Assembly: GCA_002483135.1 (NCBI GenBank)
Contig: DLHI01000034.1
Coordinates: forward strand, 7,810-71,809
DNA from: Hyphomonadaceae bacterium UBA7672
GTDB lineage: Bacteria; Pseudomonadota; Alphaproteobacteria; Caulobacterales; Hyphomonadaceae
Length of the DNA: 64,000 nucleotides
Direction: 5' to 3'
Below are positions 17,623 to 26,406 of this stretch, one piece after another. Every line of letters begins with the position of its first letter. Within the stretch, counting starts at the first letter, position 1. Below the pieces are notes generated by a model that made no database searches, had not been told where the DNA came from, and saw only the letters and a list, made by a program, of their open reading frames with translations. The translations under genes and the position numbers were made by a program.

Positions 17623-18243
17623 CTAGGGACGGGCAGGGCGCATCGCCTGCAGTTCGGCAATGGTGACCGATCCGTCCTTGTTGGCGTCGGCACGGTCAAA
17701 CGCCTCGACAGCGTGGGAGGAGAATTCCGCAAGGCTCACCTTGCCATCGGAATTGGCGTCCCCCCGGAGGGCAGGCTGGCCATTTTGGTCGGGGCGGCGG
17801 CCATGTCGCCCCGGGCCAGGCCCCGGACCGTGCATGCGAACCTCACGACCCGGGCCGCGGCGCTCGTCGGCCTTGCCGGGTCCGCCCCGGTCGGGACCGG
17901 CCTGCATGCCTGCCGTGAACTCGGTCTTGCTGATCTGACCGTTGCCGTCTTTGTCCAACTCGGCGAAGCGGCGGCTCGCCATTTCCTGCATCCCGGCCGT
18001 GCGCGCCTGTTCGTGGAAGGCCTTGAACTCTTCAGCCACGGCCTGGCCGTCGCGGTTGGCGTCGATCGCATCGAAACGCGTCTTCTGGGCTGCGAGCACC
18101 TCCGCGCGCTCGACCTTGCCGTCGGCATTGGCGTCGAGCGCGAGGAGGCCGAAACCGCCTTCGGGTCCCCGGCCAGCAGGCTGGGCGATGGCGACGCCGG
18201 CGAGGGCGGTCAGGGAGGCGGCGGCAATCAGGGTTCGTATCAT
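17623..18243 (-). CDS. Secreted EF-hand calcium-binding protein
   Basis: This 206-residue protein has a signal peptide (LIAAASLTALAGVAIA, cleaved before Q). Four EF-hand-like loops can be read: DANADGKVERAE, DANRDGQAVAEE, DKDGNGQISKTE and a C-terminal pair GDANSDGKVSLAE and DANKDGSVTIAE, separated by a Gly/Pro/Arg/His-rich linker (about residues 120-160). These loops bind calcium in known homologues. Small periplasmic EF-hand proteins are often encoded beside OmpR-type two-component systems; here the regulator and kinase follow on the same strand. The frame is open far upstream over secF, but only the ATG at 18243 gives a signal peptide. Confidence 0.88.
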   Translation of the reverse strand: MIRTLIAAASLTALAGVAIAQPAGRGPEGGFGLLALDANADGKVERAEVLAAQKTRFDAIDANRDGQAVAEEFKAFHEQARTAGMQEMASRRFAELDKDGNGQISKTEFTAGMQAGPDRGGPGKADERRGPGREVRMHGPGPGPGRHGRRPDQNGQPALRGDANSDGKVSLAEFSSHAVEAFDRADANKDGSVTIAELQAMRPARP

Positions 18244-18483
18244 GGGGGTCTCCGGTTCGGGGCGGTCGGGGCGCCGCCCATCTGTCTGCGATTGGACAAA
18301 GCTGGGCCCGGTTTGTCGCAGGACTTCCCCCGCCGGCGGGCCGGATTGTCGCAAGATGTCCGGAAACTGCTGAAAAGCAGCGGGAAGGGGGTATGGCGCT
18401 TTCGGGTATCTACTGCTAGCGCAGGAACCCCGTGAGCGGCCCGCTTGAGAGCAGCCGCCAGACCTGAATGTCGAGAGACCTGC

Positions 18484-19440
18484 ATGTGGTGGGATAGACC
18501 CAACCCCAACAAGGGGCCCGCAACGGAACCCAAGCCGTTCCCGTTCATGAAGATCCGCTGGATCGGCTTCCTGGTCACCGCGGTTATCCTGATCGGAACG
18601 ACAGTCTCTCTTGCGACTCAAGGTCTGAACCTCGGCCTCGACTTCACCGGCGGTGTCCAGATCGAAGCAGACAGCCCCAGCGGAGCGCCGATCGTACCCG
18701 AGCAGGTGCGGGCGCGGTTGGCCGCGGCGGGTTTCGAAGAAAGTAACGTCACCACCACGCAGGGCGGCACAACTGTCGTTATCCGCGTTCCGATCAAGGA
18801 AGGCCTGTCGGTCGAGGAAGTATCCACGCAAGCCAAGGCCGCGATGGGCGCCGAACTCCGCGAACTGAAGACTGACAATGTGGAAGGCCGGGTCAGCGAC
18901 AAGCTGCTGATGCAGGGCGTTATCGCGAGCGTTCTCGCGGTCCTGGGAATCGGGGCGTATGTCTGGTTCCGTTTCGAGGTTAAGTTCGGGACCGGCGCTT
19001 TCGTCACCACATTCCACGACGTCTACGCGGTGCTCGGACTGTTCTCCGTCACACAGATGACATTCGACCTGACCATCGTGGCAGGCGTTCTCACCGTTGC
19101 CGGCTATTCGATCAACGATACCGTGGTGGTCTACGACCGCATCCGCGAAATGCTCAAGAAGTACAAGAAACTGGCGATCACGGAGGTCATCGACATCTCG
19201 ATCACCTCGACGCTCTCGCGGACGCTGATCACCTCGCTCGCGACCGGGCTGGCGGCGATGGCGATGGCGTTCCTTGGCGGACCTGTGCTGTTCGGCTTCG
19301 CGATCTCGATCATCTTCGGGATCATTATCGGCACATATTCGTCGATCTTCGTGGCCGCCCCGATGCTGATCCACCTGCCGGGGCGCCTGCCAGGCGCCAA
19401 GTATCAGAACCCGGACGGCACGGTCAGCGCGGCTCCCTGA
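18484..19440 (+). CDS. secF: Protein translocase subunit SecF
   Basis: This 318-residue inner-membrane protein of the Sec accessory complex helps pull proteins across the membrane using the proton gradient. TM1 (WIGFLVTAVILIGTTVSL) is followed by the SecD/SecF signature GLDFTGGVQIE, a periplasmic domain, then five helices with GYSINDTVVVYDRIRE, TLSRTLITSLATGLAAMAM and GIIIGTYSSIFVAAPML. The ATG at 18484 gives the short cytoplasmic N-terminus usual in this class (MWWDRPNPN). No secD or yajC is found upstream, where bacteria usually place them; the EF-hand gene lies there instead on the other strand. Confidence 0.93.
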   Translation: MWWDRPNPNKGPATEPKPFPFMKIRWIGFLVTAVILIGTTVSLATQGLNLGLDFTGGVQIEADSPSGAPIVPEQVRARLAAAGFEESNVTTTQGGTTVVIRVPIKEGLSVEEVSTQAKAAMGAELRELKTDNVEGRVSDKLLMQGVIASVLAVLGIGAYVWFRFEVKFGTGAFVTTFHDVYAVLGLFSVTQMTFDLTIVAGVLTVAGYSINDTVVVYDRIREMLKKYKKLAITEVIDISITSTLSRTLITSLATGLAAMAMAFLGGPVLFGFAISIIFGIIIGTYSSIFVAAPMLIHLPGRLPGAKYQNPDGTVSAAP

Positions 19441-19557
19441 TTTCGGGCGTGTCCCGTATGGGCTAGCGTCTCCGGCAGCTTTCCCCCATTACTGTAGGGA
19501 AAACGAGGCGTCATCTTCTCAGCAGGAGAGGGACGCCGGGGTGGAGCAAGGGGACCA

Positions 19558-20976
19558 ATGGCGTCAATTCATGCGCCCGCCGGGGAGGCGCGCCGGCAGG
19601 GCCCGTTTTACACGCAGCTGTACTTTCAGGTCCTGGCCGCGATCTTTCTCGGCGGCCTGATCGGCTTCCTGTTTCCGCTGAACACCTTCGTGGAGGCGGT
19701 TGATCCCGCGACCGGGCTGGCGATCAACAAAGCCGTGCCCATTCCCGAGAACCAGTGGGTGGCCCAATACCTGAAACCGCTCGGCGACCTGTTCATCAAG
19801 GTTGTGAAGATGATCATCGCACCGGTGGTGTTCCTCACCATCGTGATCGGCATCGCGGGCATGAGCGACCTCGGCAAGCTCGGCCGCGTCGTGTTCAAGG
19901 CCTTTGCCTATTTCCTGTTCTTCTCGAGCCTTGCGCTGGTGGTGGGCCTTGTGGTGGCCAACGTCTTCCAGCCCGGCGCCGACATGAACATAGACCCGGC
20001 CGCGCTGGATCCCGCAGCGGTAAACCGCGTGCACGGATATGAGGAGCAGTCTCACAACCTTACCGTGATGGGTTTCATCAGCGAGATCGTGCCTTCGACT
20101 TTCGTGGGAGCATTCACGGGCAACAACATCCTGCCCGTCCTGTTCCTGGCGATCGTTTTCGGGATTTCGCTTGCTGCGGTGGGTGAGCGGGCGAAGCTGG
20201 CCGTCGACGTGCTGACGGCCTTCAGCACCGCAATTTTCAAGATGGTTGCGATCCTGATGCGAGCGGCGCCGATCGGCGCTTTCGGCGCATTCGCCTTCAT
20301 CATTGCCGACCAGGGGCTTGGCGCGATCCTGTTCCTTGCGAAGCTGATCGGCGCAGTCTGGCTGACTTCGCTAGTGTTCGTGCTCGTCGTCCTCGGCGTA
20401 GTGGCGGCCTGGGCAGGCTTCAGCATTCTCAAGCTGATCCGCTATCTCAAGGAGGAGCTTTTCCTCGTGCTTGGCACGTCGTCTTCCGAGTCGGCGCTGC
20501 CTGCGCTCATGGAGAAGATGGAGAGGGCAGGGTGCGCACGCCCCGTTGTCGGGCTCGTCGTGCCGACCGGCTACTCGTTCAACCTCGATGGCACCAACAT
20601 CTACATGACACTGGCGGCCCTGTTCATCGCACAGGCCACCAACACCCCGCTCGGATTGGACCAGCAGATCATCCTGCTGCTCGTTGCAATGCTCAGTTCC
20701 AAAGGCGCGGCAGGCGTTACGGGCGCCGGCTTCATTACTCTGGCGGCAACCCTCGCCGTGTTTCCATCGATCCCGATTGCCGGGATGGCGATCATCCTCG
20801 GCGTCGACCGTTTCCTCTCGGAATGCCGCGCGCTGACGAACTTCGTCGGCAATGCCGTCGCCACCATTGTCGTAAGCCGCTGGGAGGGCGCGCTCGATCG
20901 CGACAAACTCAGGCTCGCAATGGATGGCAAGGCGCCGCCCCTGGCGGCCCAGCCAATCGAGCAGGACCCCGACTGA
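19558..20976 (+). CDS. Dicarboxylate/amino acid:cation symporter (DAACS family)
   Basis: This 472-residue membrane carrier belongs to the DctA/GltP family. Signatures are KMIIAPVVFLTIVIGIAG, the serine-rich re-entrant loop GTSSSESALPALMEKMERAG and VPTGYSFNLDGTNIYMT with the NxxNLDGT-like cation site, then SSKGAAGVTGAGF. It would import C4-dicarboxylates or acidic amino acids with Na+ or H+; the sequence does not decide which. A 60-residue periplasmic insertion (about 125-165) after the fourth helix is on the long side. The ATG follows AAGGGGACC. The upstream 117 bases contain short hairpins (TTTCCC/GGGAAA and GGCGTC/GACGCC). A strong terminator follows. Confidence 0.9.
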   Translation: MASIHAPAGEARRQGPFYTQLYFQVLAAIFLGGLIGFLFPLNTFVEAVDPATGLAINKAVPIPENQWVAQYLKPLGDLFIKVVKMIIAPVVFLTIVIGIAGMSDLGKLGRVVFKAFAYFLFFSSLALVVGLVVANVFQPGADMNIDPAALDPAAVNRVHGYEEQSHNLTVMGFISEIVPSTFVGAFTGNNILPVLFLAIVFGISLAAVGERAKLAVDVLTAFSTAIFKMVAILMRAAPIGAFGAFAFIIADQGLGAILFLAKLIGAVWLTSLVFVLVVLGVVAAWAGFSILKLIRYLKEELFLVLGTSSSESALPALMEKMERAGCARPVVGLVVPTGYSFNLDGTNIYMTLAALFIAQATNTPLGLDQQIILLLVAMLSSKGAAGVTGAGFITLAATLAVFPSIPIAGMAIILGVDRFLSECRALTNFVGNAVATIVVSRWEGALDRDKLRLAMDGKAPPLAAQPIEQDPD

Positions 20977-20993
20977 GGCGCAACGCCTGCCAC

Positions 20994-21036
20994 AACGAAA
21001 AACGCCCCGGACGGTTGTCCGGGGCGTCTTCGTTTC
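20994..21036. terminator. Bidirectional intrinsic terminator
   Basis: An 11-base perfect stem, ACGCCCCGGAC (21002-21012) with GTCCGGGGCGT (21017-21027), closes a GGTT tetraloop. It is flanked by AACGAAAA on the left and CTTCGTTT on the right, giving an A run and a T-rich run suitable for termination on both strands. It sits between the convergent symporter and S9 peptidase genes. Confidence 0.88.
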
Positions 21037-21051
21037 AACCCAACCCGGGAA

Positions 21052-23067
21052 CTACATCTTGCAGTCGTTGTGGAGGAACTCTTCCATCGCCTTCAGCGAC
21101 TCGCGGTGATTGTCCGCAGTCCACAGAATGCCCTGGTGGCCCATGTCCTTCAGAACCAGGAGCTTGGCGCGACCCGTTCCCTTGACCGCGTTGTAGAAGT
21201 CGGTCGCGTGGAACAGCGGCACGCGAACGTCGCGGTCGCCATGGTAGATGAGGATCGGCATGGCGAGTTTCGCGGTGTTCTGCTGCGGGTCCATGCCGCC
21301 GACCGTGCGGCCCTGGTAGGCGCGCTGCATGCGGTTTTCACCCCAGTTGTTAGCGATGCGGGTCAGGTTGGAAACGCCGGCCCCAGCAATCGCGCACTGG
21401 AAGGGACCACCGGGACGAACGGACGCCGCGAACGCAGCGAAACCGCCGTAGGAGTAACCGAAGATCGCGATCTTGTCTTTCTTCGCGTAGCCTTCAGCAA
21501 CCATCCAGGCGGCGCCGTCGTCCTTGTCGTCCTGCATCGCCAGGCCCCACTGATTGTCGCCGGCAAGCCAGAGGCTGTGACCCCAACCATCGCTTCCGCG
21601 ATATTGTGGTTGCAGCACGGCGTAGCCTCGCGTGGCGAAGAACTGGGTCCAGCCCGAACCGTCCCAACCGATATAGTCACGCGCCCACGGGCCACCGTGC
21701 GGCAGCACGATCGCCGGCGGAGCCGGATCGCCCTTCTTGAAGCCCGGGGGCAGGGTGAGGAAGGCAGGAATCTTCATGCCATCGCGCGCGTCGTAGTAGA
21801 CAAGCGACCGCTCACCCATCGTCTCCGGTTTGATCCAGGGACGCTCCGAGCCGATGCCGAGGACCTTCGTCTTGTTCAGCAGCAGATAGTAGGCGGGCGG
21901 ATGGCGCGGGCTCTCCACGGAGAAGAGGATCTTCCCGTTATCGCCTTCGCCGGCTCCACCGATGATGTCGACCAGTTGCCCCTTGAACGAGGCTTCAAGT
22001 CCCTTCTGGATCGATACAAGGTCGGGGTCCGTCCAGAACACCATCGGGTTGGCGCCCTCATAGCGGAAGCCGAGGATCTTGCCGAAATTGTCCTTCGAAC
22101 GGCCGAGCACGACGCCCGTGGCGTTGAAATCACGGTGCGCGAATAGCGGCTGGTCGTCGAATTTGTCGGTGCGCGCGTCGTAGAGATAGACCGCCGACTT
22201 GTCCGAGAACTTGTCGGTGACGACGAAATATTTGCCGGTCTCCTCGTCGTATCCCGCGATCGACATCGAGTTGCGGTTTCGCGTGTCGACGGTCAGCGGC
22301 ACCTCAAGATCGAAGGCGCCAGTTTCGCGATTCAGAATGTGCGTCTCGAAATTGTAGATGAGATCGCCGGTATTCTCGATTTTCGTCTTCGTCAGGATCT
22401 TGCCGTCGCGCGGATCGAGCAGGTCGATCGCGAGATCGCCGACGTCCTTGTAGAGCGACTGGCTCCTTCCGGTTCGCAGGTTCACTTTCGAATAGCGAGC
22501 TACAAAGTCCGTATCGGTCTGGACTACGATAACGTTCTCGGGGTCGAGCGGCAGGTCGATGATGCCGGGGCGAGTGCCGATTTCGAGGCAGCGCAGCGTT
22601 TCCGCGCTGACGCCAATCGAACGGCCGCCCTCGAACGGGTCGTCGAAGGTCTTGAGCGATTTGTCCGACAGGAACGACTTGTAGAGCCATGTCTTGGTGC
22701 TGCCGGTCGTCCGACCCTCGCCGCAGCCCCCGAGGCTTCCCGTCCACATCTGGTTGGCCGTTACGAAAACCTTGCCTTGTTTCATCGCGCGGGCGGCAAT
22801 GAAGCTCATCCGATCGCTAGGCGTCGCAGTCCAATCCAGCGGCTTTGTTCCGTCGACCTTTGATATGTCTGCAGAGGCAATGATGCGTTTCGTGGGGTCG
22901 CGCGGGTCAGCGCGAATGGCCACGATGAAGTCGCCCTCCGGCGACATCGAGACACCCGTCACATCCTGGACGCGGGCAATAGATTCCACGTCGAGTTTCT
23001 GGGCATAGGCTACGCCAGATCCGGCCAAGACAGCGGCCAACGCGATTCCAATTAGGCTTCGAGACAA
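21052..23067 (-). CDS. Secreted S9 family prolyl oligopeptidase-like peptidase
   Basis: This exported serine peptidase of about 671 residues has an N-terminal beta-propeller-like region and a C-terminal alpha/beta hydrolase. The catalytic Ser lies in GYSYGGFAAF, the Asp in YHGDRDVRVP and the His in DMGHQGI. It likely cleaves oligopeptides after or near proline, or acts as an acylaminoacyl peptidase. No ATG starts the gene. I prefer the TTG at 23067, which follows AGGGGTTTACG and gives a clean signal peptide (LIGIALAAVLAGSGVAYA); a TTG at 23088 is possible but lacks a ribosome-binding site. It diverges from the TonB-dependent receptor and ends at the shared terminator. Confidence 0.87.
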   Translation of the reverse strand: MSRSLIGIALAAVLAGSGVAYAQKLDVESIARVQDVTGVSMSPEGDFIVAIRADPRDPTKRIIASADISKVDGTKPLDWTATPSDRMSFIAARAMKQGKVFVTANQMWTGSLGGCGEGRTTGSTKTWLYKSFLSDKSLKTFDDPFEGGRSIGVSAETLRCLEIGTRPGIIDLPLDPENVIVVQTDTDFVARYSKVNLRTGRSQSLYKDVGDLAIDLLDPRDGKILTKTKIENTGDLIYNFETHILNRETGAFDLEVPLTVDTRNRNSMSIAGYDEETGKYFVVTDKFSDKSAVYLYDARTDKFDDQPLFAHRDFNATGVVLGRSKDNFGKILGFRYEGANPMVFWTDPDLVSIQKGLEASFKGQLVDIIGGAGEGDNGKILFSVESPRHPPAYYLLLNKTKVLGIGSERPWIKPETMGERSLVYYDARDGMKIPAFLTLPPGFKKGDPAPPAIVLPHGGPWARDYIGWDGSGWTQFFATRGYAVLQPQYRGSDGWGHSLWLAGDNQWGLAMQDDKDDGAAWMVAEGYAKKDKIAIFGYSYGGFAAFAASVRPGGPFQCAIAGAGVSNLTRIANNWGENRMQRAYQGRTVGGMDPQQNTAKLAMPILIYHGDRDVRVPLFHATDFYNAVKGTGRAKLLVLKDMGHQGILWTADNHRESLKAMEEFLHNDCKM

Positions 23068-23353
23068 CGTAAACCCCTGAATTTGCAAGGTGAACTAGGT
23101 AAGATCGCTGGCGTAATGCTGCGGCGTTTGGCTGGTTCCCGCAAGGGGATTCACACAGGGGTGTCTGTATTGGAAAATCCTGCCTCAATTGGCCCAACTA
23201 TTTGTGTCCCAGGCGCCACATTCGCGTCTCAATGATGCCGCGGAACAGTCACGTGACGTCACAGTGATTGATGTCTGGAAATCTACCGTGCCAAAAGGCC
23301 AATAGCCCGAGTCAGGACGGGCTTTGTCTTTGGTCGGCATTCTGGGGTCATTC
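23068..23353. promoter_or_regulatory. Divergent control region with overlapping palindromes
   Basis: These 286 bases separate the S9 peptidase and the TonB-dependent receptor starts and should hold both promoters. The clearest signal is at 23248-23262: GTCACGTGAC and GTGACGTCAC are perfect 10-base palindromes that overlap by five bases, followed at once by AGTGA. This gives four alternating GTCAC/GTGAC-like half-sites about 90 bases before the receptor ATG. I see no reliable -35/-10 pair and no open frame that resembles a gene. Confidence 0.5.
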
Positions 23354-26305
23354 ATGTCCAACACGAGCGCTTCACTGCGCAAGCTTTTCCGTGGCGGCGC
23401 CGCATTCGGCGTCCTCTCACTGGCGATGGGCGCAGCAGTCGCGCAGACGCCAACGCAACCCGTCGACACGGTCGTCGATTGCGATCCGACGACTCCCGGC
23501 GTGCAGACGAACTGCCCGACCGAGAGCAATGACCGGGTTATCATCACCGGTTCGCGCATCGCTCGTGATGCATTTACGTCTACCTCACCGATTCAGGTCA
23601 TCACCGCCGAGCAGTCCACGCTTGAAGGTCTGGTGGACACCTCTGAAATCGTTCAGGGCAGCTCGATCGCCCAAGGTTCGCTGCAGTTCAACAACCAGTT
23701 CGGCGGCTTCGTTATCGAAGGCGGCTCGGGCATCAACTCGGTGTCTCTGCGCGGTCTCGGCGCCCAACGCTCGCTGGTCTTGCTGAACGGCCAGCGTCCC
23801 GGCCCGGCCGGCGTGCGCGGCCAGGTTGCTGCGTTCGACCTTCAGGTCGTTCCGGATTCCATCATCTCGCGTGTCGAGATCCTCAAGGACGGCGCTTCGT
23901 CGGTGTACGGTTCGGACGCTGTGGCCGGCGTCGTGAACATCATCACCCGCACGTCGGTCGACGCGCCGGAACTGAACATCCAGTACAACGCCACCGAAGA
24001 AGGTGGCGGCAACACGATGCAGATCAACGGCGCGATCGGCTTCGACTTGTTCGGCGGCAATTTCATGCTGGCCGCGGAATACGAAACCCGTGACCCGCTG
24101 AAGTTCGGCGACCGCAAAGGCCTCTCCTGCGCTCAGGATCTCGCCTATGACGCGACGACTGGCCAGCGCATCGATCGCCTCGACCGCTCTGTCCTACGGG
24201 GCACGAGCCTCGCGGACTGCAACAACATCTACTTCAACACGGTAATCGTCGGCGCAAACCGCTACGTACCGACCCCGGATGGCATCACGACGGGGCCGAT
24301 TCCTGGCTATCGCCCCCGCGCCAACAGGACCTACGCCCAAGCTCCGCAGGCCTACTACGAAGACGTGCTCAATGATGAGCGCTTCCTCGACACCGACGCG
24401 ATCGCCGGCGTGGACCGCATGAGCCTCTATGGCCGCGCTGATTTCCAGCTTGATCTCTTCGGCGGAATCGACTGGATGACCGAAGCGCTGATAAACCGTC
24501 GCGAGTACGAGAGCCACCGCGTTCGTCAGTTCTTCCCCACGATCGCGCCGAACTCTGGCTATGACGTCGCTGGAAACTTTGGCGGAGCAGGCAACAGCGT
24601 GTTCGCAGGCCTGGCCCAGCCGATCACAATCTGGCCCTCGGACCAGGAAGTGAACGTCGACTATGGCTACGTCCACTCCGGCCTGAGCGGCGACTTCTTC
24701 CTCCCGGGGTGGAGCTGGACGGCTGACGCTTCGTACTCCAAGTCCGACGGCGAATATCTCGGCAACCAGATCCTGATCGAAACGGCCGGCGACTGGAACT
24801 ACGCTCGCCCGTCGGATGGTCTGTATGCTGGTCCGAACTACAACCCGTTCGACCCGGCCTTCCTGTCGGGCAACTATTCGGACGCGGTCTATGATCTGCT
24901 GAGCACGACCTCCGTCGGCGGCACGACGTACGAACAGACGGTCGTTCAGGGCGTCGTCTCAGGCGACCTGTTCGAGCTTCCGGCTGGCCCCTTGGGCATC
25001 GCGGTCGGCGCTGAATGGCGCAACTTCGAGATCGACGACACGCCGGACCCTCGCGGCTCGAACAACGAGTTCTGGGGCACGACGTCCGCCGGACGTACGA
25101 CGGGCGAGGATACGGTCGTGGAAGGCTTCATCGAAGCCAACGTGCCGCTGCTCAAGGGTCTGCCCTTCATCGAAGAGCTGACCATGGACGCCTCGACCCG
25201 CGCGTTCGAGTACGACTCTTACGGTTCGGACAGCGTCTGGAAGGCCGGCCTGAACTGGCAGGTCATCCCGTCGGTGCGTGTCCGCGGCACTAAAGGCACT
25301 TCGTATCGCGCCCCGGCCCTGTACGAGCTGTTCCTCGCTAACCAGACGGGCTTCCTCGGCCAGACGGGCATTGACCCGTGCATTGACTGGGCCAACTCTA
25401 CCAACCCGAACATCCAGGCGAACTGCGCTGCCGCAGGCGTGCCGTCCAACTACAATGGCGTCGGCTCTTCGGCGCTCATCATCACGGGCGGCGGCGCTGG
25501 CGTTCTGTCGGCCGAGACGTCTGAAGCCAGCACGCTCGGCGTGATCTGGACGCCGGACTTCATCGACTTCAGCCTGGCGATCGACTACTTCGACATCACT
25601 GTCGACAATCAGGTGTCGCAGCTCGGCGCCTCGGGCATTCTCGGCGGCTGCTACGGTTCGCCGAACTACCCGAACGCGTTCTGCAGCCTGTTCACACGCG
25701 CTCCGGGCACCGACCCGACCCGCCCGTACCAGATCATCTCGGTGCAGGACAGCTACATCAACATTAACCAGCAGTCGACTGCAGGCATCGACATCACCGC
25801 CCGTTACGAACACGAGTTCGATTTCGGTACGATGGTTGTTGACCTGTCAGCGACCAAGACCACGGAAGATGTCGTGAACCTGTTCGACCCGAGCCTCGCT
25901 TCGGGCTTCGACACGAGCGACTTCAACGGCACGCTGGGTGATCCGGAGTGGGTTGGCGACGCGTCGGTGCAGCTGCGCACGGGCGACTTCACCTACTCGT
26001 GGTTCGCTGATTATACGGGCTCGATGGACCACTCGGTGTTCGCTGCAGACACGGCTGCCTATCAGGGCCGCACGATCCGCCGCATCAACGAGACGGATCC
26101 CTTCATCACGCACGACGTTTCGGTTCGCTACCGCGGTGATAACTACTTCATCCTCGGCGGCATCCAGAACGTGTTCAACGCGACACCGCCGGAAGTGACG
26201 ACGGGCGTCACGACGCGCTTCGGCAACACGCCGGCCTTCGCGTCGCAGTTCGTCAGCGCCTACTACGGCCGCACGTTCTTCGTCCGCCTCGGCTACGAGT
26301 TCTAG
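23354..26305 (+). CDS. TonB-dependent outer-membrane receptor
   Basis: This 983-residue protein has a signal peptide (GGAAFGVLSLAMGAAVA), a TonB-box-like VIITGSRI, a plug domain with RVEILKDGASSVYGSDAVAGVVNIITR-type sequence (VYGSDAVAGVVNI), and a 22-strand barrel ending in aromatic F (RLGYEF), the outer-membrane insertion signal. Such large receptors in Caulobacterales and relatives take up peptides, sugars or metal chelates using TonB energy. The divergent S9 peptidase gene suggests peptides as substrate, but this is inference. The ATG at 23354 has GGGG six bases upstream. Codon choice looks more biased to C-ending codons than in neighbours, fitting high expression. Confidence 0.92.
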   Translation: MSNTSASLRKLFRGGAAFGVLSLAMGAAVAQTPTQPVDTVVDCDPTTPGVQTNCPTESNDRVIITGSRIARDAFTSTSPIQVITAEQSTLEGLVDTSEIVQGSSIAQGSLQFNNQFGGFVIEGGSGINSVSLRGLGAQRSLVLLNGQRPGPAGVRGQVAAFDLQVVPDSIISRVEILKDGASSVYGSDAVAGVVNIITRTSVDAPELNIQYNATEEGGGNTMQINGAIGFDLFGGNFMLAAEYETRDPLKFGDRKGLSCAQDLAYDATTGQRIDRLDRSVLRGTSLADCNNIYFNTVIVGANRYVPTPDGITTGPIPGYRPRANRTYAQAPQAYYEDVLNDERFLDTDAIAGVDRMSLYGRADFQLDLFGGIDWMTEALINRREYESHRVRQFFPTIAPNSGYDVAGNFGGAGNSVFAGLAQPITIWPSDQEVNVDYGYVHSGLSGDFFLPGWSWTADASYSKSDGEYLGNQILIETAGDWNYARPSDGLYAGPNYNPFDPAFLSGNYSDAVYDLLSTTSVGGTTYEQTVVQGVVSGDLFELPAGPLGIAVGAEWRNFEIDDTPDPRGSNNEFWGTTSAGRTTGEDTVVEGFIEANVPLLKGLPFIEELTMDASTRAFEYDSYGSDSVWKAGLNWQVIPSVRVRGTKGTSYRAPALYELFLANQTGFLGQTGIDPCIDWANSTNPNIQANCAAAGVPSNYNGVGSSALIITGGGAGVLSAETSEASTLGVIWTPDFIDFSLAIDYFDITVDNQVSQLGASGILGGCYGSPNYPNAFCSLFTRAPGTDPTRPYQIISVQDSYININQQSTAGIDITARYEHEFDFGTMVVDLSATKTTEDVVNLFDPSLASGFDTSDFNGTLGDPEWVGDASVQLRTGDFTYSWFADYTGSMDHSVFAADTAAYQGRTIRRINETDPFITHDVSVRYRGDNYFILGGIQNVFNATPPEVTTGVTTRFGNTPAFASQFVSAYYGRTFFVRLGYEF

Positions 26306-26331
26306 GAAGAAGCTACGTCAGAGATTGGGGA

Positions 26332-26360
26332 GGGCGCGCCAACTGGCGCGCCCTTTTCAT
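26332..26360 (+). terminator. Intrinsic terminator of the TonB-dependent receptor gene
   Basis: A perfect 9-base stem GGGCGCGCC (26332-26340) / GGCGCGCCC (26345-26353) with an AACT loop is followed by TTTTCATTT, 26 bases after the receptor stop. Confidence 0.9.
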
Positions 26361-26406
26361 TTGAGGATACAGGCGAACGAAGCGCGTAGGGCGGACGGCA
26401 GCCTGA

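Noticed and set aside
17623..19374. 583-residue frame extending the EF-hand protein upstream across secF
   Set aside because: The extension is antisense to secF, and only the internal ATG at 18243 gives a signal peptide.
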